NCBI RefSeq assembly: GCF_029760895.1
Contig: NZ_CP121679.1
Location: forward strand, 3,268,001-3,332,000
DNA length: 64,000 bases
Direction of reading: 5' to 3'
Source of the DNA: Ancylobacter sp. WKF20
Lineage (GTDB): Bacteria > Pseudomonadota > Alphaproteobacteria > Rhizobiales > Xanthobacteraceae
This document shows positions 52,050 to 60,252 of the stretch, piece by piece (the stretch's first letter is position 1; each line of letters begins with the position of its first letter). The notes below the pieces were generated by a model, which had not been told where the DNA came from, did not search any database, and was given only the letters and a program-made list of their open reading frames with translations. The translations under genes and the position numbers were made by a program.

Positions 52050-53096
52050 ATGCACCGTCGTTCGCTGATTGCCGCTCCGCTGCTGCTTCTCGCCTCCCGC
52101 GCGCTCGCGCAGGGTGAGAGCGGCACGCCCGCCCCTTCCCCCGCCTCCCCCGCCCCGCCCGTTGACCCGGCGGCGGGGCTCGCGCCGATCCTCGACCGCG
52201 CCGCCGCGCTGGAGCCTTTGCGCACCGTGCTGGTGGCGAAGGAGGGCGAGCGGCTGGTCGCGCGCGGCTATCGGGGCGGGCGGGTGGACCGGCCGAGCAA
52301 TATCAAGAGCGCGTCGAAGAGCATCGTCTCCGCCCTTGTCGGCATCGCCATCGACAAGGGCGTGCTGGAGGGCGCCGACCAGACGGTCGCCCCGCTGCTG
52401 CGCGCGGATCTGCCGGATGATCCCGACCCGCGCCTCGATGAGATCACCATCGGCAATTTGCTTTCCATGCAGGCGGGGCTGGAGCGCACCTCCGGGCCCT
52501 ATTATGGTGAGTGGATCGCCAGCCGGAACTGGGTGCGCGCGGCGCTGAACCGGCGCTTCGTCGATGAGCCGGGCGGGTTGATGCTCTATTCCACCGGCTC
52601 GACGCATCTTCTCTCCGCCATCCTCACCCGCGCCAGCGGGCGCTCGACGCTCGCCTTAGCGCGCGACTGGCTGGGCGATGTCGAGGGCTTTGCCATCACC
52701 GATTGGGAGCGCGACCCGCAGGGCATCTATTTCGGCGGCAACCAGATGGCGATGCGCCCGACCTCGCTGCTCGCCTTCGCCGAGCTCTACCGGCGCGGCG
52801 GGCGGAATGCTGAGGGCGCGCAGATCATCCCGGAGGCGTGGATTGCGGAGAGCTGGCGGGTGCGCACCGCCTCGCGCTTCACCGGGGACGGTTACGGCTA
52901 TGGCTGGTTCACCCGCGAAATGGCGGGCACGCCGGTGCATTATGGCTGGGGCTATGGCGGGCAGATGCTCTATGTCGCCCCCGCGCGCGGTGTTTCCATG
53001 GTCGTGACCTCGACGGTGGACGCGCCATCGGGGCGCACCGGCCACCGCGACGATCTGCACGCTCTGGCGGCGGAGATCCTCGCGACGCTCGGTTAA
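52050..53096 (+). CDS. Serine hydrolase of the class C beta-lactamase/EstB family
   Basis: A 348-residue exported protein. The signal peptide is MHRRSLIAAPLLLLASRALAQ, followed by a Pro/Ala linker. The catalytic SxxK motif is SASK (Ser87, Lys90) within SNIKSASKSIVSALVGIAIDKGVL. The second motif is YSTGSTHLLSAIL where class C enzymes have YxN. The third is probably HYGWGYGGQMLYV in place of KTG. The last two differ from true AmpC, so an esterase or peptidase role is more likely than antibiotic resistance. It starts about 160 bases from the AT-rich orphan gene. Confidence 0.87.
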   Translation: MHRRSLIAAPLLLLASRALAQGESGTPAPSPASPAPPVDPAAGLAPILDRAAALEPLRTVLVAKEGERLVARGYRGGRVDRPSNIKSASKSIVSALVGIAIDKGVLEGADQTVAPLLRADLPDDPDPRLDEITIGNLLSMQAGLERTSGPYYGEWIASRNWVRAALNRRFVDEPGGLMLYSTGSTHLLSAILTRASGRSTLALARDWLGDVEGFAITDWERDPQGIYFGGNQMAMRPTSLLAFAELYRRGGRNAEGAQIIPEAWIAESWRVRTASRFTGDGYGYGWFTREMAGTPVHYGWGYGGQMLYVAPARGVSMVVTSTVDAPSGRTGHRDDLHALAAEILATLG

Positions 53097-53376
53097 GGCG
53101 CGGGATAAGCCGAAGCGAAAGTGCGGGGGTTTCGTTCCCGGTGGTATCTGCGCCCGTTCCGCGTGCAGCCCCGCGCGGGAGTTGCATAAAAGCGAGGCAA
53201 CCGCCCGCCTGACGTAGCGACGGGTGACGCGGGGCCACGCGCGGGCGCCCGCCCTGTCGGCTGAATGCAAATCCCCTGTCGCGTTTGTTCAACGCTCCCC
53301 GCCTCTGGCACGCTTCGTGCTGAACAGGCCCCAGCCATCCGCCCCCGCACAGGGGCGACCAGAGGGGACCAGCGAC

Positions 53377-54552
53377 GTGACCAAGAAGCCGGATGCCACC
53401 AATTCAACGACCGAAACGCTGCTCGCGGCGCGCAGCTTCAACCGCCGCGTGCTGTTCAAGGGCGCGCTTGCCGCCGGCACCATCGCCGCGACCGGCCCGT
53501 GGATCGTCAAGGACGCCTTCTCCTCCTCGGGCGAGCTGAGCCTGCTGAACTGGGACGACGAACTGCCCGCCCCGGTCATCCCGAACTTCGAGAAGAAGAC
53601 CGGCATCAAGGTGAAGACCACGCCGTTCTCGCAGAACGAGGAGCAGATCAACAAGCTGCAGGCCACCGGCGGCGAGGGCTTCGACCTCTGCGCCCCGACG
53701 CGCGACCGCGCCCCGCAGTTCAAGGAGCTCGACGTCCTCGCGCCCTACGACACCTCCAAGCTCAAGCTCGACAACCTGCTCCCCTCCATGCTGGAAGCCT
53801 CGACCAGCGTGTGGACCTGGGACGGCAAGCTCTACCACGTGCCGCATTGCTGGGGCTCGGAAGCCATTGCCTGGCGCACCGACCTGGCGCCCGGCCTGAC
53901 CTATGACAAGCTGTCCTACGGCACGCTCTGGGCCCCCGAGTTCAAGGGCAAGATGCAGGGCCGCCCGCACTCGCTGCTGCTGGGCATCGGCCTGTGGTGG
54001 GACAAGACCGGCAAGCTGCCGTCCAACCGCATGCTCGACGCCTTCAAGGACGAAGCGTCGATGCGCAAGATCTACGACCCGATCCTCGCCTTCGCCATCG
54101 AGAACAAGGCGCAGGTCAAGCAGTTCTGGGATTCGGCTGACAACACCAAGTCCGGCTTCATGGAAAATGGCTGCGTCATCGGCCAGACCTGGGACGGCCC
54201 GCCGCTCTCGCTGAAGAAGCAGGGCAAGCCGGTCACCTATATGGCCCCGCAGGAAGGCGCCATCACCTGGGTCGATGGCTGGGCGCTGACCAAGGGCGCG
54301 AAGAACATCGCGCAGGCCTATGAGTTCATCAACTACATCCACACCCCGGAAGCCTCCGCCGCCGTCGCCGACGGCTCGGGCTACAACCCGGTGGTGAAGG
54401 GCGCGGACGCCTTCCTCTCCGACATCGCCAAGAAGAACTTCGCCGAGGCCTATCCGGGCAACGCGCTCGACAACCTGTGGAGCCGCCCGCCGGAGCCGTC
54501 GTGGTTCGCCGAGCTGCGCACGCAGTACGCCGAGAAGTTCAAGGCGGCGTGA
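53377..54552 (+). CDS. Polyamine-type ABC transporter, substrate-binding protein (PotD/PotF-like)
   Basis: A 391-residue periplasmic binding protein starting at GTG, with AGAGGGGACC a few bases upstream. The N-terminus has a Tat-like signal (FNRRVLFKGALAAGTIAATGPWIV). The mature part reads ELSLLNWDDELPAPVIPNFEKKTGIKVKTTPFSQNEEQINKLQ, then HVPHCWGSEAIAWRTDL and ITWVDGWALTKGAKNIAQAYEFINYIHTPEASA, the spermidine/putrescine-binding pattern. It heads a four-gene importer operon. The substrate is probably a polyamine but cannot be fixed from sequence. Confidence 0.9.
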   Translation: MTKKPDATNSTTETLLAARSFNRRVLFKGALAAGTIAATGPWIVKDAFSSSGELSLLNWDDELPAPVIPNFEKKTGIKVKTTPFSQNEEQINKLQATGGEGFDLCAPTRDRAPQFKELDVLAPYDTSKLKLDNLLPSMLEASTSVWTWDGKLYHVPHCWGSEAIAWRTDLAPGLTYDKLSYGTLWAPEFKGKMQGRPHSLLLGIGLWWDKTGKLPSNRMLDAFKDEASMRKIYDPILAFAIENKAQVKQFWDSADNTKSGFMENGCVIGQTWDGPPLSLKKQGKPVTYMAPQEGAITWVDGWALTKGAKNIAQAYEFINYIHTPEASAAVADGSGYNPVVKGADAFLSDIAKKNFAEAYPGNALDNLWSRPPEPSWFAELRTQYAEKFKAA

Positions 54553-54590
54553 GCCAAAGGCGGCGGGGTGGCCTTCGGGCCACCTTTCCC

Positions 54591-54683
54591 CGTCATCCCG
54601 GACGCGCCACCGGCGCGATCCGGGATCGCCGCCCGGATGGTGGGCGATCCCGGCTCTGCGGCTTCGCCTTGGCCGGGATGACG
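54591..54683. repeat. Composite palindromic (REP/BIME-like) repeat, copy 2 (inverted)
   Basis: It begins CGTCATCCCGG and ends CCGGGATGACG. Unit B (54591-54628) is followed by unit A (about 54645-54683), the reverse of the order at 49307. Unit A here matches copy 1 closely on the opposite strand (CGTCATCCCGGCCAAGGC...CAGAGCCGGGATCG). It lies between the binding-protein and ATPase genes of one importer operon, where its hairpins could lower downstream expression or protect the upstream mRNA. Confidence 0.85.
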
Positions 54684-54771
54684 ACGAAGCGAGGGCGCCC
54701 GGGTACGGCGCTCTGAGTTGGGCGGCGCACGGCGCGCCGCTCCTGTCACGTGCGAATTGAACGGAACATTT

Positions 54772-55854
54772 ATGGCCGCTGCCGTCGAGCTAGAGGGCGT
54801 GAACGTCACCTTCGGGGACTTCGTCGCCGTGCGGGACGCCAACCTCACCATCGAACCAGGCGAGTTCTTCTCCTTCCTCGGCCCGTCCGGCTGCGGCAAG
54901 ACCACGCTCTTGCGCACCATTTCCGGCTTCATCGAGCCGACGCGCGGCAGCGTGCGCATCGGCGGGCAGGACATGAAGGGCATCGGCCCGAACAAGCGGC
55001 CGACCGCGCTGATCTTCCAGAACCTCGCCCTGTTCCCGATGATGACGGTGGCGGAGAATATCGGCTACGGCCTGCGCGTGCGCGGCGTGCCACGCCATGA
55101 GCGCGACGAGAAGGTGAAGAACCTGCTGATCCAGGTTGCGCTGTCCGAGCATGGCCACAAGCGCGTCTCGGAGCTCTCCGGTGGCCAGAAGCAGCGCGTG
55201 GCGATCGCCCGCGCGCTGGCGGTGGAGCCCTCCGTGCTGCTGCTCGACGAGCCGCTCTCGGCGCTCGACCTCAAGCTGCGCCAGCATATGCGCACCGAGC
55301 TGCGCGCCATCCAGAAGCGGGTGGGCATCACCTTCATCTACATCACCCATGACCAGGGCGAGGCCCTGACCATGTCCGACCGCATCGCGGTGATGAATGC
55401 CGGCGTGATCGAGCAGGTGGGCGACGGGCGCTCCGTCTATGCCGAGCCGCGCACGCCCTTCGTCGCCTCCTTCGTCGGCGAGAACAACCAGATCCGCGGC
55501 CGCATCAGCGCCGTCACGGACGGGCAGGCCACGCTGGAGACCCCGCTCGGCACGCTGAAGGGTCGCAACCCGGTCGGCCTCAAGGCCGGCGAGGAGGCGC
55601 TGATCTTCGTGCGCCCCGAGCAGCTCAGGCTGCACCCGCAGGCCAGCAACGCCTCCACTCTCGGTTTCGAGGGCGAGGCGCTCGATGTCGCCTATGAGGG
55701 CAGCGTGACCCATGTGACGCTGCGCGTGCGCACCGGCCAGAAGATCACCGCCACGCTCAGCGCGGCGACCGCCCTGCCGACGCCGGGCGAGACGCTGCAT
55801 ATCGGCTTCCAGCCCGAGGACGGGCTGCTGCTGGCACGCCCGGAGCGCGCATGA
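54772..55854 (+). CDS. Polyamine-type ABC transporter, ATP-binding protein (PotA/PotG-like)
   Basis: A 360-residue ABC ATPase. Walker A is GPSGCGKTT (37-45), the signature is [15 protein letters not shown], Walker B is LLLDEPLSALD and the switch is ITHDQGEALTMSDRIAVM. A C-terminal TOBE regulatory domain (about 275-355; VRPEQLRLHPQ) matches PotA/PotG proteins and distinguishes it from the SsuB type. The ATG at 54772 follows a GGAAC site. The stop overlaps the first permease start by four bases. Confidence 0.92.
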   Translation: MAAAVELEGVNVTFGDFVAVRDANLTIEPGEFFSFLGPSGCGKTTLLRTISGFIEPTRGSVRIGGQDMKGIGPNKRPTALIFQNLALFPMMTVAENIGYGLRVRGVPRHERDEKVKNLLIQVALSEHGHKRVSELSGGQKQRVAIARALAVEPSVLLLDEPLSALDLKLRQHMRTELRAIQKRVGITFIYITHDQGEALTMSDRIAVMNAGVIEQVGDGRSVYAEPRTPFVASFVGENNQIRGRISAVTDGQATLETPLGTLKGRNPVGLKAGEEALIFVRPEQLRLHPQASNASTLGFEGEALDVAYEGSVTHVTLRVRTGQKITATLSAATALPTPGETLHIGFQPEDGLLLARPERA

Positions 55855-56867
55855 CCGGCACCGGCGGCCTCACCCTCGCCTTCGGCCTGCCGCTCGCGGT
55901 GGCGCTGATCCTGTTCGCGCTCGCCGCCTATGAGCGGCGGGCGGGCCTCGCCAGCGGGCCGGGCTTCTTCCAGCGCAACGGCCTGGCGGTCGGGCTCTAC
56001 CTCGTCATCGCGGTGGGGTTCTGGGCGTTCTTCGTCATCGTGCTGCCGCAGCTCGCCATGGTGGACATGTCGTTCCGCCCGAAGCTGCCGCCCTCGCAGA
56101 TGGGCGGGCCGAAGGATCTCTACACGCTGGAGAATTACCGCTACTTCCTGTTCGGCTCGACCACCTCCACGGCCGAATGGAACTGGCTGCACATCAAGGC
56201 CTTCCTGCTCACCATCGGGGTGAGCATCGCCATCACCCTGCTCAACTTCGCCATCTGCTACCCGATCGCCTTCCACATGGCGCAGTCGGCGAGCGTCGGG
56301 CGGCTGCGCATCCTGCTGCTGCTGCTGATCCTGCCCTATTGGGTGAACGAGATCCTGCGCGCCTTCGCCTTCCGCGTGCTGCTCTCCTCCGGCGGCATCA
56401 TCAACCAGGCGCTGCTGGGGTCGGGCCTCACTTCCGAGCCGATCGACTTCCTCGCCGCCGATGTCGGGCTCTATATGGGCCTCAGCTATGCCTACCTCTT
56501 GATGATGGTGTTTCCGCTCTACAACGCCATTGAGAGCCTCGACAAAAACCAGATCGAGGCGGCGCGCGACCTTGGCGCGCCCTGGTGGCACATCCACGCC
56601 TTCATCGTCATGCCGCACGCCAAGCCGGGCATCGCCTCGGGCTGCACGCTGGTGTTCATGCTCTGCGCCGGTGCGCTCGCCGCGCCGCTGGTGCTGGGCG
56701 GACCGCGCACGCTGTGGTTCACGCCCATCGTCTATGACCGCTTCTATCAGGCCTTCAACTGGCCGCAGGGCGCGGCCTATGCCTTCGTGCTGCTGGTCAC
56801 CTGCATCCTGTTCGTGCTGCTGGTGCTGAAGGCCTTCCGCCTGAGCCTCGGGGAGATCACGCGATGA
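55851..56867 (+). CDS. Polyamine-type ABC transporter, permease (PotB/PotH-like)
   Basis: A 338-residue permease with about seven hydrophobic segments. The long periplasmic loop after the second helix and the EAA loop IEAARDLGAPWWHIHAFIVMPHAKPGIASGC are typical of PotB/PotH. LLLLILPYWVNEILRAFAFRVLLSSGGIINQ is the conserved membrane segment of the family. Coupled to the ATPase upstream and to the second permease downstream by ATGA overlaps. Confidence 0.92.
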   Translation: MTGTGGLTLAFGLPLAVALILFALAAYERRAGLASGPGFFQRNGLAVGLYLVIAVGFWAFFVIVLPQLAMVDMSFRPKLPPSQMGGPKDLYTLENYRYFLFGSTTSTAEWNWLHIKAFLLTIGVSIAITLLNFAICYPIAFHMAQSASVGRLRILLLLLILPYWVNEILRAFAFRVLLSSGGIINQALLGSGLTSEPIDFLAADVGLYMGLSYAYLLMMVFPLYNAIESLDKNQIEAARDLGAPWWHIHAFIVMPHAKPGIASGCTLVFMLCAGALAAPLVLGGPRTLWFTPIVYDRFYQAFNWPQGAAYAFVLLVTCILFVLLVLKAFRLSLGEITR

Positions 56868-57745
56868 GCGGGGGGCCTTTCCAGCGCATCATGTTCGCGC
56901 TCTACATCGCGATCTTCTTCCTCTATCTGCTCGGGCCGCTGGCGGTGATGGGGGTCTCGGCCTTCAACACCCCGCAATACCCGCAGGTCTGGCCGATCGA
57001 GGGGCTGACGCTCGACTGGTTCGGCCTGCTGCTGGCCGATGCCGACATGATGTACGGGCTGAAGACCTCGATCTGGATCGGGCTGCTCGTGGTCTGCATC
57101 TCCGTGCCGGTCGGGCTCGCCGGCGCCATCGTGATGACGCAGATCAGCGCGCGGTTGCGCTCGACCTATTACCTGATCGTGGTCTCGCCGGTACTGACGC
57201 CGGGCATCATCATCGGCATCTCCACCGTGGTGTTCTGGCGCCAGTTCACCGCCGATACCGGCACGCGCTTCCTCTATGACGGCATCATCCTGACCGTGCT
57301 CGGCCAGTCGAGCTTCATCTCGGCCTATTGCATGCTGATCATCCTCGCCCGGCTGCAACGCTTCGACCGGGTGCAGGAAGAGGCGGCGCTGGACCTCGGC
57401 GCCTCCTACCCGCAGGTGTTCCGCCACATCCTCTTGCCCTTCCTCAAGCCCGCTCTGGCCTCCGCGGCGGTGCTGGCCTTCCTGTCCTCCTTCGAGAACT
57501 ACAACACCACCACCTTCTCGATCCTCTCGGACAAGACGCTGACCACGGTGCTTGCCGGGCGCGTGCGCCAGGGCACCACGCCCGCCATCAGCGCGCTCGC
57601 CGTGCTGATCGTCGGCGTGACCATCATCGGCGCCATCGCCTATGAGATCTGGAAGCGCCGGGCGGATGCCGCCGCGGCACGCCGCCAGCGCGCGGCCATC
57701 GCCGCCGAGGAAGCGGAACTCGCCGGCGAACCCATTCCGGCGTAA
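56864..57745 (+). CDS. Polyamine-type ABC transporter, permease (PotC/PotI-like)
   Basis: A 293-residue permease with about six helices. TYYLIVVSPVLTPGIIIGISTVVFWRQF and the EAA loop QEEAALDLGASYPQVFRHILLPFLKPALASAAVLAFLSSFENYNTTTF match PotC/PotI. The cytoplasmic C-terminus is Ala/Arg-rich. It pairs with the upstream permease to form the membrane pore. It is the last gene of the importer operon. Confidence 0.92.
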   Translation: MSGGPFQRIMFALYIAIFFLYLLGPLAVMGVSAFNTPQYPQVWPIEGLTLDWFGLLLADADMMYGLKTSIWIGLLVVCISVPVGLAGAIVMTQISARLRSTYYLIVVSPVLTPGIIIGISTVVFWRQFTADTGTRFLYDGIILTVLGQSSFISAYCMLIILARLQRFDRVQEEAALDLGASYPQVFRHILLPFLKPALASAAVLAFLSSFENYNTTTFSILSDKTLTTVLAGRVRQGTTPAISALAVLIVGVTIIGAIAYEIWKRRADAAAARRQRAAIAAEEAELAGEPIPA

Positions 57746-57881
57746 TATGGGTTGTGTTTCCCCGGGGGGCGGGGAAGCGGCGCGGCCGGTCGGCTCCGAG
57801 GGGGTAGCCGACTGGCCGCCCGCACGCCCCCGGCTCCCTCCGCTTGCCATTCGTCGCGCCTCGATCGAAGTCTCGTCATCT

Positions 57882-57925
57882 GCGATCTTTTGATTGCGAT
57901 CTTTTGATTGCATTTTTTTGCAATC
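57882..57925. promoter_or_regulatory. Tandem 14-bp repeat and GATTGCA palindrome upstream of blh-bigR operon
   Basis: GCGATCTTTTGATT is repeated exactly at 57882-57895 and 57896-57909. Overlapping the second copy is a 7-bp inverted repeat, GATTGCA-TTTTTT-TGCAATC (57906-57925). The block is AT-rich, about 40 bases before blh, where the BigR-type repressor of the operon should bind. BigR/SqrR operators are AT-rich dyads, so this is the best candidate. It has not been tested. Confidence 0.6.
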
Positions 57926-57963
57926 GTTATAGGCTCCGCGTGATCCTTCGTGGAGACCGCGCC

Positions 57964-58851
57964 ATGACCGCCCCTGTCCGTCTCAAGCCTGAGGTGACCG
58001 GCTTCTTCGATCCCCGCACCGGGTCGGTGCAATATGTCGTCGCCGATCCCGCGAGCGGGCGCTGCGCCATCATCGACCCCGTGCATGATTTCGACGAGAA
58101 GTCCGGCCAGACCGCGACCCACAATGCCGACCGCCTGCTCGCCTTCATCGCGGCGCGCGGCTACACGGTGGAGTGGATCCTCGACACCCACCCCCATGCC
58201 GACCATTTCTCCGCCGCCCGCTATCTGAAGGCCCGCACCGGCGCCCCCACCGCCATTGGCGCCGGGGTGCGCGACGTGCAGCTTCTGTGGAAGGGCTATT
58301 ACAACTGGCCCGATTTCCCGGCCGATGGCTCGCAATGGGACCGGCTGTTCGCGGATGGCGAGACCTTCTCCATCGGCGGCATTCCGGCACGGGTGATGTT
58401 CTCGCCCGGCCATACGCTGGCTTCCGTCACCTATGTCATCGGCGATGCCGCCTTCGTGCACGACACGCTGTTCATGCCCGACAGCGGCACCGCCCGCGCC
58501 GATTTTCCCGGCGGCAGCGCCCAGGCGTTGTGGCGCTCGATCCAGGCCATTCTCGCTCTGCCGGACGAGACGCGGCTGTTCACCGGCCATGACTACCAGC
58601 CGGGCGGGCGGGCGCCGCAATGGGAATCCACCGTCGCCGAGCAGAGGGCGCGCAACATCCATCTCGACCAGGACGAGGACGGCTTCGTCGCCATCCGCGA
58701 GGCCCGCGACCGCACCCTTCCCATGCCGAAGCTGATCCTGCATTCCCTGCAGATCAACACCAATGGCGGGCGGCTGCCGGAAGCGGAGGCTAACGGGATG
58801 CGCTATCTGAAAATCCCGCTCGACCTGCTCACCGGCGCCCCCTGGGACTGA
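57964..58851 (+). CDS. blh: Persulfide dioxygenase-type metallo-beta-lactamase-fold protein Blh
   Basis: A 295-residue hydrolase-fold protein. The metal motif is THPHADH (His76, His78, Asp80, His81), with further ligand segments FSPGHTLASV, FMPDSGTARADF (metal-bridging Asp) and FTGHDYQPGGR. This set matches Blh/ETHE1-type sulfur dioxygenases, which oxidise glutathione persulfide to sulfite. Blh is regularly encoded with BigR and YedE-type genes. The ATG at 57964 is where the family begins. It is the first gene of the detoxification operon. Confidence 0.92.
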   Translation: MTAPVRLKPEVTGFFDPRTGSVQYVVADPASGRCAIIDPVHDFDEKSGQTATHNADRLLAFIAARGYTVEWILDTHPHADHFSAARYLKARTGAPTAIGAGVRDVQLLWKGYYNWPDFPADGSQWDRLFADGETFSIGGIPARVMFSPGHTLASVTYVIGDAAFVHDTLFMPDSGTARADFPGGSAQALWRSIQAILALPDETRLFTGHDYQPGGRAPQWESTVAEQRARNIHLDQDEDGFVAIREARDRTLPMPKLILHSLQINTNGGRLPEAEANGMRYLKIPLDLLTGAPWD

Positions 58852-58861
58852 GACCCGCATC

Positions 58862-59197
58862 ATGACCGACATGCTCCCGCCCGAGGCCGCGCAGATGAAG
58901 GCGCGCGTCGAGGAAGCCAGCGCCTTCCTCAAGACGCTGGCCAATCCCGACCGGCTGCTCATCGCCTGCGCGCTGGTGGGCGGCGAGCGCTCGGTCGGCG
59001 AGCTGGAGGCGCTGCTCGACCTGCGCCAGCCCGCGCTGTCCCAGCAGATCGCGGGCCTGCGCGCGGCGGGGCTGATTACCGGGCGCAAGGAGGGCAAGCA
59101 GGTGTTCTACCGGCTCGCCGATCCGCGCGTTCAGACCTTCATCACCACCATGCACGGCCTGTTCTGCGCCGCGCCGGGCACCGGGACCCCATCATGA
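58862..59197 (+). CDS. bigR: ArsR-family persulfide-responsive repressor BigR/SqrR
   Basis: A 111-residue winged-helix repressor. The helix-turn-helix segment is LDLRQPALSQQIAGLRAAGLITGRKEGKQVFYRL. The only two cysteines, Cys36 and Cys102, are 66 residues apart, exactly the spacing of the redox pair known in BigR (Cys42/Cys108) and SqrR (Cys41/Cys107). Persulfide links these cysteines and releases the repressor from DNA. It follows blh by 10 bases and overlaps the next gene. Self-regulation through the upstream dyads is likely. Confidence 0.92.
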   Translation: MTDMLPPEAAQMKARVEEASAFLKTLANPDRLLIACALVGGERSVGELEALLDLRQPALSQQIAGLRAAGLITGRKEGKQVFYRLADPRVQTFITTMHGLFCAAPGTGTPS

Positions 59198-59637
59198 CCC
59201 AGTTCCCGATCACCGATTTCACCCCCTATGCCTCCTTCACTGGGGGCGTGCTGATCGGGCTGTCCGCCGTGCTCCTGCTGCTCGTCGAGGGCCGCATCGC
59301 CGGCATCAGCGGCATCGCCAGCCGGCTTTTGCCGCCCACGCGCGACGGAGGAAATGGCGGGCGGCTCGCCTTCCTCGCCGGCCTCGTCGCCGCACCCTTT
59401 CTGGTGAGCGCGCTCACCGGCGAGGCGGTGGCGCAGACCGTCTCCGGCAACGCCCTGTTGATGGGCGCCGCCGGGCTTCTGGTCGGCTTCGGTTCGGTCT
59501 GGGGCTCGGGCTGCACCTCCGGCCATGGCGTGTGCGGCCTCGCCCGCCTTTCCCCGCGCTCACTGGTCGCAACCGGCGTGTTCATGGCGGCGGGCTTTCT
59601 CACCGTCTTCGTTACCCGCCATCTGATCGGGGGCTGA
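59194..59637 (+). CDS. YeeE/YedE-family sulfur transporter half, first
   Basis: A 147-residue membrane protein with four to five helices, the first of a two-gene split of the YeeE/YedE (DUF395) family. The motif GSVWGSGCTSGHGVCGLARLSPRS contains the conserved cysteines used by family members that move thiosulfate or other sulfur species. The start overlaps bigR (ATGA). With the downstream half it probably exports or imports a sulfur species linked to persulfide oxidation, such as sulfite or thiosulfate. Confidence 0.88.
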   Translation: MTQFPITDFTPYASFTGGVLIGLSAVLLLLVEGRIAGISGIASRLLPPTRDGGNGGRLAFLAGLVAAPFLVSALTGEAVAQTVSGNALLMGAAGLLVGFGSVWGSGCTSGHGVCGLARLSPRSLVATGVFMAAGFLTVFVTRHLIGG

Positions 59638-59640
59638 GCC

Positions 59641-60066
59641 ATGCGCGCGGCGCTGTCCGTCCTCGTCCATCTCGGCATCGGTCTTCTGTTCGGCGTCGGC
59701 CTCGTCATCTCCGGCATGGCGAACCCGGCCAAGGTGCTGAATTTCCTCGATCTCGCCGGCGCCTTCGACCCGTCTCTCGCCTTCGTCATGGGCGGGGCCG
59801 TGCTGGTGGCGTTTGTCGGCTTCCGGCTCGCGCTGACCCGCCCCGCGCCGTTGCTCGCCGCCCGCTTCCACCTGCCGACACGGCGCGACATTGACGCGCG
59901 GCTGATCGTCGGGCCGGTGGTGTTCGGCATCGGCTGGGGGCTCGGCGGCTTCTGCCCCGGCCCGGCCTTCACGGCGATCGGCCTTGCCGCGCCGGGCACC
60001 CTCGTCTTCGTGCCGGCCATGCTGATCGGCATGGCGGCGGCGCGGGCACTGCAGGAGCGCGTTTGA
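59641..60066 (+). CDS. YeeE/YedE-family sulfur transporter half, second (DUF6691-like)
   Basis: A 141-residue membrane protein with four helices, matching the C-terminal half of full-length YedE. ISGMANPAKVLNFLDLAGAFDPSLAFVMGGAVLVAFVGF and GIGWGLGGFCPGPAFTAIG are the typical segments, with the conserved Cys in FCPGP. It follows the first half by three bases. The two probably form one heteromeric channel. Confidence 0.88.
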   Translation: MRAALSVLVHLGIGLLFGVGLVISGMANPAKVLNFLDLAGAFDPSLAFVMGGAVLVAFVGFRLALTRPAPLLAARFHLPTRRDIDARLIVGPVVFGIGWGLGGFCPGPAFTAIGLAAPGTLVFVPAMLIGMAAARALQERV

Positions 60067-60252
60067 ACCCGGCGCAGCTAAGCCGGCGCGCATAACTGGG
60101 GCCCGGACGGGCTGGGACACAATGTCCCCGCTCACAGCCGCGCGATCCGGCAAGCCACCGATAGGCCGCCCGCCCGACCCGGCCTATAGAGGAACCGGAT
60201 GAAACGGGAGTGCCGCTGATGCCACCTCGCCGGCCGGACGGAGCCGCCTGAC

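Noticed and set aside
52050..53096. True AmpC antibiotic-resistance beta-lactamase
   Set aside because: Only the SxxK motif is standard. The YxN and KTG motifs are replaced, so serine hydrolase of the EstB/peptidase type is the safer call.
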